From Triglochin maritima (Eukaryota; Streptophyta; Magnoliopsida; Alismatales; Juncaginaceae), in assembly GCA_963682175.1 (NCBI GenBank), contig OY821788.1, forward strand, positions 34,477,585 to 34,541,584: 64,000 nt of DNA, read 5' to 3'. The notes under the pieces are model-generated. The model saw only the letters and a list, made by a program, of their open reading frames with translations, had not been told where the DNA came from and ran no database searches. The position numbers and the translations under genes were made by a program. The first letter of the stretch is position 1; every line of letters begins with the position of its first letter. Below, piece by piece: positions 47,601 through 57,290 of this stretch.

Positions 47601-48410
47601 AGTACTGACCAATGATATCTGACTCCCTCGCCTCCAATAGGTCGCGTGGTAAGAAGAGGTAAACAGTCATCTGCGTATCCTCAGTTCGTGGTGGTCGCCC
47701 CCGTCTGCAACACTCGTCCACAACATCGATACTAACACCACCGCCACTCCAAAATGAGTTATCCCGCACAAGACCCTCGAGGCTGACACCCAGCAACTCT
47801 GATACAAATAACTTCAGCTCAGACGTCGGCGTCTGCGCACTGACCATAGGATCCTCAACAGGAATGTGCAGAATCTGAAAGACGTCATGCAACACGATCG
47901 TCATCTCTCCGAACGGCAAGTGGAAAGTGTTGGTATCAGGCTGCCACCGCTGCACGAAAACCGAAATCAACGGCATGTCAATGCAGGGAAACATGTTGTA
48001 CGGCAAGTGACCCAATCCACTGTCACTAACGGTCGTCGTCATATCATCAGTCATCACTGAACGCCAAGCCTGCAATGTCGTACAGGCTCTGTGCCGATTA
48101 TGGCACTTCAAAACCTTCCGATCCTCGCCATCCTAGATGCGTCTGGCGATATGGCCTCCGAAACTCGGAATGACGCTGCCATCTAGAGGACCACCGGGCA
48201 TCATATCAGTCACGATCCAAGACTCGTCCTCACCCCTCTTCTTCTTCTTCAGAGGTCGGGCGTCTGCACTGCACGAACTCGAATCACCGGTCACAAATCG
48301 GCCACCTCGACCCTTCCTAATGACCCACTCAGCCGAAGGACTACAATGTCGCCCCCGTCCTCGACCGTATTGATGTATCGCCTCCTCCTGTGGCTCCAAT
48401 GAAAGGAATG

Positions 48411-50560
48411 TGTTCTAAAAGTTTTACTTTTATATGTCAATTATTATGAATTGAATGTGCAAACATTTTGTTCCTTGATTATGATATTCATCTTTTGGAA
48501 GTGTTAAGGAAGATGCGCTTGGTCCTTAACCGTAGAGCTCTAAACGATAAGGGTTTACATAAATCAAAAGTTATTCACAATCATGGTAATTAACATGGAG
48601 CATTAATTACTGAGATAAGATTGTCATGTTGGTCATTGATTGTTGTAGCTCTACAAATAATTGATGACGCAATTATATAAAAGAGGAAAATATTACTTTT
48701 ATATATTGAATAGACCTAACAAGTAAAACATTGTGGAATTGTGTTTCGTGTCATTAATGTTTTTACTGTGTCTTGGATCCTAAGATATGAGACTTATATC
48801 TTTTCACTCAAGAAGTGCTAAATTTGATTATTGTCAAAAGCTATCAATGAGTGTAGTGATAAAGGCAATAGTTGGTTGAACATGACTTGTGCTGGAAAAG
48901 ATAGCTAGTCAAACGATTATCATTGCCCTCTTAATTGAGTGATGATATTAGTGGGCCCCTTGATAAAACAAAATTATAATGTGCACAATGTAACTTGAGT
49001 TAAGTTACATAGTTATAATTAGCTTAGAGAGATCAAGAAATTGATATAATACAAAGATGACACATTTCTACTTTGTATATATTCTTCATATCATGAGACA
49101 AGGGACGGACACAAGTTGTGCACTTACATCACTAAATGGATCGTGTTTTGGTTCGGGTGGAACAAAGACAGCTATGCTAATTGGGTAACTATAATGTGTA
49201 GCTAGATACCGCTTATAGTTTGAGATATTAAGTGTTTAATATCTCTGTCAATTTGGTTTAGATCCTCCTATAGGTCACACCACAAAACTGGGAAACAAGA
49301 TGCTTGATTTTAAGTTCATACGATGTGTCGGGTTTCATGTGAAAATAGGACACATGTGGTGAATGAATAAAATCAATATGTCATGAGAATTGACATAATT
49401 AGAATCATAATAAATTCATATGAGGTGTATATATTATGTGGTGTAATAATTTAATATTACATAGGATAATATATTACATAAGATGTGAATTTGCTAAAAA
49501 CCCCAAAAGATAAAATTTTGTTAGAAAATAAACAAAATTTGACAAAGGCAAAATCGGGGTTAAACACGGTGAACCGTTCATGGTTCGGTCGACCGGGGTA
49601 TCTTCGGACCGGTTAACCGAATGGGGAACGGGTAATCACAATTGGTTGACCGAAATTGTCTGGAGTGCCTGGACAATCGGGTTCGGTTAACCGAATGTGA
49701 ACGGTCAACCGAGAAAGAGTATTTCGGTAGACCGAATGTGACGCAATCATCCAATGACTATGTCCCAGGAGAGATTCTGGTGGGTCAACGGTCGATCGAG
49801 TAAAAGACGTGGTTCGTCCGAATTTTTCCAGGGAATTTTTCTCATGTGGATTCATTCGAGCGTCTGGCTTGCGGTGCACCGAATACGTGTTAAAACTGAA
49901 TGGTTCGGTTGACCGAATAATTCTCGGTTCACCGAACAGAACGATTCTGCCTGAATTATTAAGAGATTAATTAAATCATGGGTGGATTAATTCCAGATTT
50001 AATTAAAACGTTTTTAGGGTGCTTATATGGAAATTAGAGATTAATTTTAGGAGAGAATAAACAATGGATCATGGCTAAAGAATAACTCTTAATGAGGATG
50101 CTTTGGGAGCCTATAAAAGGGCACCTCCTCCTACTTGTTTAAGCAGAATGCAAAAATTATTTCTCTCGTTAATCTCTCCTCTAATCACCACGAAATTCTC
50201 TTAGTAATTTTGAGTTTAGGAGATAGAAAACCCAGGAGCTCAAAGAGGGGTTATTAGCTAGATTCTAAGCCTTATTAAAGATTGATTGGCTAGCTATTTT
50301 CTCTCTAATCTTGTTTAGAGTTTGGTGAACACTCGGAGGCAAATCTGTGGACGATTCAACGGGCAACGCGACTCCTGATCTTCAAAAAGGTTTTAGAGAA
50401 CTTTTAGGTATGATTCTACCTTTGTGGTTTATTTTAATAAATGTAGGGTAGCATGATGTTAGAATAAAACACAAAGTTATGTACATAAAATAATGTAAAG
50501 TATGAAATCGATCTTGTATGTTGTATTAAATTTTTAAAAATATATACATACATAGGGACA
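48411..50560 (+). mobile_element. Probable solo LTR (with palindrome cluster) inside the MULE 1 PMD gene
   Basis: Begins TGTTCTAAAAG and ends CATAGGGACA. A TATA box TATAAAAG lies at 50112-50119, ~170 bp after the palindrome cluster, matching the layout of the Copia LTRs. It separates two PMD exon segments. I found no convincing 5 bp target duplication, so the ends are provisional. Confidence 0.5.
49560..49950. repeat. CGGTCGACCG palindrome cluster E (degenerate)
   Basis: Mostly decayed forms: CGGTTAACCG, CGGTTGACCG, CGGTCAACCG, CGGTAGACCG and CGGTCGACCG. Many changes fit C-to-T or G-to-A at CpG. Confidence 0.75.
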
Positions 50561-51188
50561 CAAATCCTACATCCAAGCCATATCGGCCCCTATCGTCACT
50601 CTCGCCGTGACTCCTCAACTCATCTGAATCATCCTCGTCGTCGAAAGAATCCGCAAGTGTCTGACGATGACGTAAAAGATCTCTCTCTCTCTCTCTCCTA
50701 ACTGAAGCAGAAATACCCCGTCTACGTGGATGACGAGGACCTGACTCATCTACTATACTACGTACCGCGCGTAAGGGAATTGATTTCCCCTTTCCTCCAC
50801 CGTAACCCGATGACTATTAATTCAATTTTAAAAACAAAATTTTGTTAATGAATTTACTAAAATAATTAAACTAATTATTAACTTAATAATTAATTTATTT
50901 AGCAATTAACACAATTTATAATCAATAATCCTTTACTAAAATCGTACACAACTAATTATTAACTTAATAATCAATTTATTTAGCCATTATCACAAATTTT
51001 AATCAATAATTCCTTAGTAAAATAATTAAACTAATTATTAACTTAATAGTCGATTTATTTAGTAATTATCACAATTTATAATCAATAAAGGATTTACTAA
51101 ACTAATTTAATTCATTATTAACATAATATTCAATTTATTTTAAATTTATCACAATTTATAATCAAATTATATAATTTTAAAAAAAATT

Positions 51189-51275
51189 GGGGCGTCTACT
51201 GGAGACGCCCCAACGTTCGGGGAGGCGTCTGCCTGACCGTCGGGTTGGGTGTCTCCCGTGGACACTCCACCCCAA
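51189..51275. repeat. GC-rich GGCGTCT inverted-repeat patch in intron 1 of the PMD gene
   Basis: Several copies of GGCGTCT / AGACGCC in both orientations in an otherwise AT-rich area. Similar patches lie in the first intron of the transposase at the other end of the element (about 38560-38605) and in MULE 2 (57360-57535). Confidence 0.7.
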
Positions 51276-51484
51276 AAAAAATTTAAAATAAAATTAATTA
51301 AAATAAACAAGGCAATTTACCAGATTTGAGTAATCCGGGGCATCCGCTGGTTCTTTTCCTGGCATCCGAGACATTCTATCTGGTGAATATAAGAGTAAAT
51401 CTGAAGAGAGAGTGGTGTTAGGAGAGTGAAATGAAGAGTTATATAAGTAGAAAGGTAGAATGGCAAAATGGTAATCTGTACGGG

Positions 51485-51522
51485 CGATTTAAGTAGTTTT
51501 ACGACGATGAATAACAGTTCAG
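51485..51522 (-). repeat. Right terminal inverted repeat of MULE 1
   Basis: Inverted partner of the left end, CGATTTAAGTAGTTTT on the plus strand. The 9 bp flank is TATAACAAT. Confidence 0.75.
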
Positions 51523-51569
51523 TATAACAATGACATTATATATTCTTCGTAAGAAGTTGTTCAAGACAA

Positions 51570-52736
51570 CTACCGTGCTGCCTGAAAACGTTTTCCATCA
51601 AGAAAACACATATGATTTGGCAGTCCACAAGGACAAAGACTCTGTCCTGGGCCCAAACGGTCGACCGAAAAGGACAAACCGGTCGTCCGCTCTGAAAGGA
51701 TCGGTCGAACAGACGCCTGCAACGGTCAAACTCTGGGCTCACAACTTAAGCCCCAACGGTCAAACCATAGGCCAGAGGTGGTCGGCCGTTTAGAAGGTCA
51801 ACGCCCAGTCACAAACTTAATCAATCAAGGCAACAGTCGAACAATGGTTAGAAATCGGTCGACTGAAAATATCAGGATTTTTCCTACATTCATTTAGCCA
51901 CAACAGGTCGACCTAAAGTCCACACAGTCGAACTAACACGTGGTACACTTAAGTCATCGGTCAAACCATAGTCAAGGGCGGTCAACCGTTTGGGTGGTTA
52001 ACGTCCGGTCCAGGTCAAAATACAATATAACGGTCGAACAGCTTAGGAGCCCATTCGATCGAAAATATCAGAGACTCTCCAACTCAACAATTATGAGACA
52101 CGACAATAATAAGTGACCAGGAGCCCTGACCATGCTCAACCGGTCGATCGCCGAAAGACATCGTTTGACCGGTACTGGGTAAACACGGAGAATTACACTA
52201 AGACCGGTCAACCGCAACAAACATCGGTCAACCGTTAGACAACAACTACCTAGCCTTTCCAGGCACCACTCGTTGCCTCTCGTCGTCGGCAAGGTCTCCA
52301 ACCTCCGGCGACGAGCAAAACCTCACACCACTAGTGTGAGCAAACTAATGCATAAACTTGGCATACCTTTTCTTGCGGTTGTCTATGATCGTCGGAGCTC
52401 ACTCACAACCCTCTCCGGTCAGCAACTCAGACGCCGGCACTCCTCGTGCTAAGTTCCAAGTGTCCCACACCTCAACGACACGATCATGTCGTCTTCCTTG
52501 CTTGCCAGAGTTCAGTGAGGAGGAGGGGAAGTTGTGGAGTTGAGAGAAAAAAGGTTATGCTCCATTAAATAGCCCAACCCTTACACACCATTCATCACTC
52601 TCTAACACCGCCAGTCCGCCACCCTACCTCCTATCCCCTCTCGTACACCCCCTCCATACCTACCAGTCAACTCCCACCTAATCCGGGATTAACCCCTAAA
52701 TGAGTTTAAATCCCTAATTAGGGTTAGGATATAACA
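51570..52736 (-). mobile_element. LTR remnant related in layout to the Gypsy LTR
   Basis: On the minus strand it starts TGTTATATCCTAACC, resembling TGTTAGATCCTAATCC of the Gypsy LTR. A TATA-like TATTTAA follows near 52569, and then palindrome cluster F. The far end is not clear and no target duplication was found, so it is probably a truncated or solo LTR of a related family. Confidence 0.5.
51655..52235. repeat. CGGTCGACCG palindrome cluster F (degenerate)
   Basis: About twenty partly decayed copies (CGGTCGACCG, CGGTCGTCCG, CGGTCGAAC, CGGTCAACCG, CGGTCGATCG). Confidence 0.8.
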
Positions 52737-52938
52737 CATAAAGTTTTAGAAATTAATTTAATTAAAATAATCTTAATGTTACAAAGAGAATGAACACTAA
52801 TTAAAGTAAAGCACACGAATTTTTTTGACGAATCGTCTGTAACGTTAGGCTAGTGATCCCCTTCACGTATACGTGAGCCTCTTCACATTTTTTCTAATTT
52901 CCCTTTTTTAATGCATGGGAGAGTAGAACCCCCACACC

Positions 52939-53463
52939 TAGGGGTGAAAACGGAGCGGATACGAAGCAGATGTGTCAGTATCCGAATTCGAATCCGTTTT
53001 TTTTCTCGAAGCCGAATTCGAATCCGATCAAATTTATGAGAAAGTGATCTGAATTCGTATCCGTCGAATTCAGATCCGAATTCGAATAAATTCGCATCTG
53101 AATCAAGTTTAAAATCCATTCCGAATTAGGATATCTGAATATTTTTTTGATTGATCTAAACAAGAATAAATGTCAGCCCTTTATTTTTTGCCTACATGAA
53201 AAAATATTAAATATAATATAAATAAGATAATTTAATTCATATATATTGTATATATTATTATTTTTATTTATATGTGCATATAAAATACGAACCGGATATT
53301 ATTCGAATCTGATGTACTAATAGCCATATTCGTTTCATTTTTCATAGGATGTTTATATCCGAATACAAATTCGGTTGCAATTTTTTTTTCTCGGATAAAT
53401 CTTTTAATTTCGAATACAAAATTGGTCGAATTGACGGATTTCGAACGCAAAATTTCACCCTTA
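52939..53463. mobile_element. hAT-type MITE with imperfect 8 bp target duplication
   Basis: Ends TAGGGGTGAAAA and, reversed, TAAGGGTGAAAT. Flanks CCCACACC (52931-52938) and CGCACACC (53464-53471) are an 8 bp duplication with one mismatch. The 525 bp interior is full of degenerate GAATTCGAATCCG-like words in both orientations. No coding capacity. Confidence 0.75.
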
Positions 53464-53471
53464 CGCACACC

Positions 53472-54117
53472 CCCACGTCCTCCATCTGCTAAAAATAAGT
53501 GTCTTCCATCTTCTCTATTTTTTTATTTAATGAAATTGGTGATTTACACTTACATCCTTCATTTTCCATAATATTGTAGAAAATCATATTTTTGCTCTAT
53601 TTTGAGGGATTTCCCATGTATTGCAATAAACCCACTTAGTTCATGTAATTAAACAACTACACCTAGAATAACACTTTTATTGTGTACTTTACTAAGTATA
53701 AAGATAAATTAGATGCACGAAATGTGATTAATATACTGGAATGGATTAATATACGAGTGTATGTTTGGTTAACCTAAAAACTGAAAGATGTGGTTGATGA
53801 AAGACACCAAAAATGGTGATTTGAAAAGGAAAATGAGACGTTTGAAACTAGCAATTAACTTCTTTAATTTGTTTATTTCCTCCACAACACTCGCATCTTG
53901 GCAATCACCATGCATGTATTCACAAACAAAATCAATCTAAAATCATTTATACAAACCACTTCTCCAACTCAAAACCATCACAGTAATCATCTCCCTCCAA
54001 ACAAAAAAGAAACTAATATTCACACAGACACAAAATTTAATTAGAAACGAACCAATCAAAACTCCAATTAACCGTCCATTGATAAAAAAAAAACATTACA
54101 ACACATGGATCAATAAA
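53472..54117. other. Intergenic region downstream of the PADRE gene
   Basis: AT-rich; no gene or clear repeat seen. It includes the probable 3' UTR of the minus-strand PADRE gene. Confidence 0.6.
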
Positions 54118-54789
54118 TCAATCTATGCATGTGGGTGTCTTGACATTAATGTTCTTCTTGCTTCTCTTCCATCTATCAACAAAATTCCCACCACAAGGCA
54201 TAACCAAAGTGGTCATCATCACAACCAAAACTCCCATAGACACAACCTGCCTTCTCCTCTGCTCTAAATCACGACACTCCCTTATGGTCTCAAGCTTAGG
54301 CTTCCATGTCCTCTTGTTGCACCCCAACTGCTTGTACTCCTTCTCCAACACCTCATTTGTGCACAGTCTTTGATTTGTTGCTGTCACAACTTGTTCCTCT
54401 CCTACAACTCTTATTTGGAGGCTCCCACTTGAAGTCTTCCTAACATCAAATGATTTGATGTAGTTGCTGGTTGTTCTTGTGATGGTTAGGAGAGAGAGGA
54501 CTGAGTGGAAGAAGTGGGATGGGAGGAGGAAGTAGCTGTTGCCTGCTTTGAGGGTGTCTTTCTCTAGCAAAGGTGGCACCTTTTGGCCTATCAAGAAGGA
54601 GTCTGAATGGCAAACCATGTGCTTTGGGTACTCCTCCATTAGCTCAATTGCTTTGATTGGATGGTTGTAGATCTTCACTTTTCCTTCTGGTGTAATCACT
54701 TTAATCATCTTCTTCTTCTTCTTGATGTCTTTGTTGTTGTTGTTGTTGAGAGTTTTGGCTTGAAGAGTTATCAACTTCATCATGCCCAT
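54118..54789 (-). CDS. PADRE (DUF4228) domain protein
   Basis: A single-exon frame of 223 residues. After an Asn/Lys-rich start, the PADRE signature appears: MIKVITPEGKVKIYNHPIKA, a loop, VCHSDSFLIGQKVPPL and LKAGNSYFLLPSHFF. The family C-terminal motif NKRTWKPKLETIRE follows. The last ~50 residues are basic with a hydrophobic patch (VSMGVLVVMMTTLVM), which is unusual and could be a membrane-affine tail. Members of this plant family are small proteins whose transcripts respond to pathogens and abiotic stress; the molecular function is not established. The run of Lys codons near the start makes the exact initiator uncertain (alternative ATG four codons down or at MIKVITP). Confidence 0.85.
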   Translation of the reverse strand: MGMMKLITLQAKTLNNNNNKDIKKKKKMIKVITPEGKVKIYNHPIKAIELMEEYPKHMVCHSDSFLIGQKVPPLLEKDTLKAGNSYFLLPSHFFHSVLSLLTITRTTSNYIKSFDVRKTSSGSLQIRVVGEEQVVTATNQRLCTNEVLEKEYKQLGCNKRTWKPKLETIRECRDLEQRRRQVVSMGVLVVMMTTLVMPCGGNFVDRWKRSKKNINVKTPTCID

Positions 54790-56195
54790 CTTCTTCTATT
54801 CTAACGAGAATATATAATACTATTGCATGTGTGATGTTGTGAGTGGTTATATAAGTTTGGGGGTGATTGATGTTTGTGTAGATGTTTATATTAATAATTA
54901 ATTAATGCATGTGTGTTGATTGCATAAGTGTTTGAATGTCTTGAGAAGACAAAATGGGGGTCCAACTTTGACCAACATGTTGAATTCAAAGATTGGACAC
55001 GTTTCTGGGTTGATTTCTTCTTTAAAGCATTGCTGTTTGTCTTTTTCTTTAGGAATAAAAGGGAATTGGGCTATTGGAGTTCCTGAAAGCAACTGCATGT
55101 TGCTTAATTTGGGGTTTCTTTTGGTGTTTTTTTAGAACTTTTCAGAATTATTTCAATAAAAAAAACTTTTCAGGGTACAAAATACTGGTGCACAGTTGTT
55201 TTTGTTCTGACCAACACCTCTGCAGGCTGACGGTTCAAAACATTAGCAGCTAGTTTATATTAAAGCAAATTAAGCCATATATATATTAATTAGTATATGG
55301 ATTCAATTATTCACATTGAATTAAGAAGTCATTGTCTCACGTGGGAGGAGGAGTTGGTCTTCCACTGAATCAACTAGAAGGAAAAAAACAGACGGACTCC
55401 GAACCATGTTTGGATTAAATAAAGGCATTGAAATTAGAAATCTAGTAAATGAAGTTTCCAATTGAACAACATGTAAAGAGAAACTTGTAAGTGAAGGATT
55501 ATACCTTTTCTGCAAAAACCCATGCATGAAATCCGGATTTGTGTTTCCTAAGTATAAGACGGTCAATTACAAATTTCTAATCTTAGCTTCAGTTCAGATT
55601 GTTGTTATGGAAAATAAAATCACATGATTATTACTATTGATGCAATTAGGTAGTTTGTAGTTGAATATGGTGAGTGGTGATGAGGTGAGGATTGGATTGG
55701 TGACCATATGATGGATAATTGGTCAGCCTGTTTGGGTATGAAATGTCAGCATAGGCGTCTAAGGTGGTTCATGATTCCATCTAGAACAAACATAAAGATT
55801 GATCAGTAGTGGTACATTCAAATGTGGGATTGGTATTGGAGTTATCCACATGGTTTAGACTTTTACGAATTATTGGGATAGTTGTATTTCAGTCAAAGTC
55901 AGTGTTATCAAGTGGAGGTAGACTTTTTCTATTAATATCTTGTTGTATTTGTTATTAAAAACGACGGTAGTTTTGTTTTAACTTTGAAGATGTCAACAAG
56001 ATGATGGAGAGGTATTAAAGTCCAAATTGGTAGCTTCTTCTTGTTTGCGTTGAAAATGATGACTCTCTCAGTCAACCAACTGAGCAAACCTTAATGGGCT
56101 CTTCTCATGCATGGGCTGGACTTGGTTGGCAAGGTATAATATTTTTATTATAATATCGAAGTTTTCACTATTTCTCTCTATTTCTAACCTAACAT
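54790..56195. other. Intergenic region upstream of the PADRE gene
   Basis: It should hold the PADRE promoter. No gene recognised in either direction. The short open frames at 54898-55135 and 55321-55566 lack domains. Confidence 0.55.
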
Positions 56196-56930
56196 TGTTA
56201 GGATGATGATCCTCTAATCATAAACTAAATAGAGAATTAAAAATAAATAGATAGAAAATCACAAACCACAAATTCGACACCGAAGAATTTTATAGAGGTT
56301 CAGGACCCCAATCGGGTCATGGTCATCTCTTTCAAGCTTCGCTCGATCACCACGAGTCTCGCTTGAGTTCTCGAACCAATCTAGATCATTTTCCACAGGG
56401 ATCGTCGGTCAAACCAATGGCTCTCTTCGGGGAGAAAATTTCTTCCAAATCAGTAGTACGACTATCAAAATTGTGAGCATCAACATGTAGGTTTCATATC
56501 CACGTCCTAGTATCATGACCCTTGGTTATTGTTTTTGGGCCTTCAGATCCTTCCCGTATAAAAGTAGAAGAACCTAGATTCCAAATGAACAAATTCAAAT
56601 TCGAAAATGATCTTTCTGATTCTCAAAGAATGAGGGGGCAAAGGGATTGATCGAGAAAGAACTCTCGTTCTTATTCTAAGACCGTGATTTGATCCACATA
56701 TGTTTGGTAAATATCAAAATCTTCTGTATAGCTCGTCTGTAGTGTGCTCACCTCCTACAACATCTATTGGTCGTCCACTTTTCTCTTGCCTAGAAGTGTC
56801 CTGAGGGAGATCGAGTGTTTTCCCTACAAGATGCGACAAGACTCTCTTTAACCAATTGACAAGAATCTTCGACACGAACCGGTAGAATAGAGAGGCTACC
56901 CAACAAGCTTTGGCATGAGTTTTCCTAACA
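56196..56930 (-). mobile_element. Probable solo LTR
   Basis: Ends form an 8 bp inverted repeat TGTTAGGA...TCCTAACA, typical of LTR termini. The interior segment TAGAGGTTCAGGACC resembles ACAGAGGTTCGGCC in the Copia LTRs above, suggesting minus orientation. No palindrome cluster. A 5 bp target duplication is not evident. Confidence 0.45.
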
Positions 56931-57290
56931 TTAACGTCATTCTAAGTTTCTAACTATATACATTGGCCCAAAAACACATTTGGGAGCAAGAGTCTTCTAT
57001 TATTATATTTTGAGGGTAAAGTAAAGTCCTCTATTATTATCATATTGAATAAGAAGATAAGATACTTTACCTGTATGAATTGAATAATACAAGGGTGTGG
57101 ATGCAAAAAACACAAAAAATAAACAAAAAAAGAGAACTACTATTCGTCGTCGGAAAACTACCTAAATCCCCCCCCCCCCACAATTACCATTTTGACTTTA
57201 ACAATTCATTTAATATACATTTCGTCCCGTGTCTTAAAACAAGGTTTTTGCCCTAGTTTCCTCACATTCCTAGTACCAACACCACGAAAA

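Larger units (their letters stand above)
46620..51365 (-). pseudogene. Plant mobile domain (PMD) gene of MULE 1, decayed
   Basis: Exon 1 starts at 51365 (MPGKEPADAPDYSNL, donor CTG|GTAAAT). A further exon lies at about 50818-50560 (Arg/Ser/Asp-rich), then a probable solo LTR interrupts. The main part is 48399-46620: a Lys/Arg-rich segment, then the PMD with MTTTVSDSGLGHLPY, MPLISVFVQRWQPDTNTF, LPFGEMTIVLHDVFQILHIP and DIIGQYSWGFATLAYLYRQLG. The frame breaks after RQLG: compared with MULE 2 about 11 bases are missing. It resumes with CSGITSCLTLLQAWIYEYF. The C-terminal part includes YVQVIPVDIPTP and TYDVRHIV and ends in ISDHDSDAEL. PMDs occur in MULEs and in host genes such as MAIN/MAIL1, which act in gene silencing and genome stability. 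Confidence 0.8.
38336..51522. mobile_element. MULE 1: transposase-OTU plus plant-mobile-domain element, with nested insertions
   Basis: The left terminus ACTATTCGTCG...AAAACTACTTAAATCG pairs with the right terminus, reversed TGTTATTCATCGTCG...AAAACTACTTAAATCG. Flanks TATAACATG (38327-38335) and TATAACAAT (51523-51531) are a 9 bp duplication with one mismatch, as expected for a MULE. Two convergent genes lie inside: transposase-OTU (+) and plant mobile domain (-). A Copia element (39631-44603) and a probable solo LTR (48411-50560) are nested in it. Without these the element is ~6 kb. Both genes carry stops or frameshifts. Confidence 0.8.
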
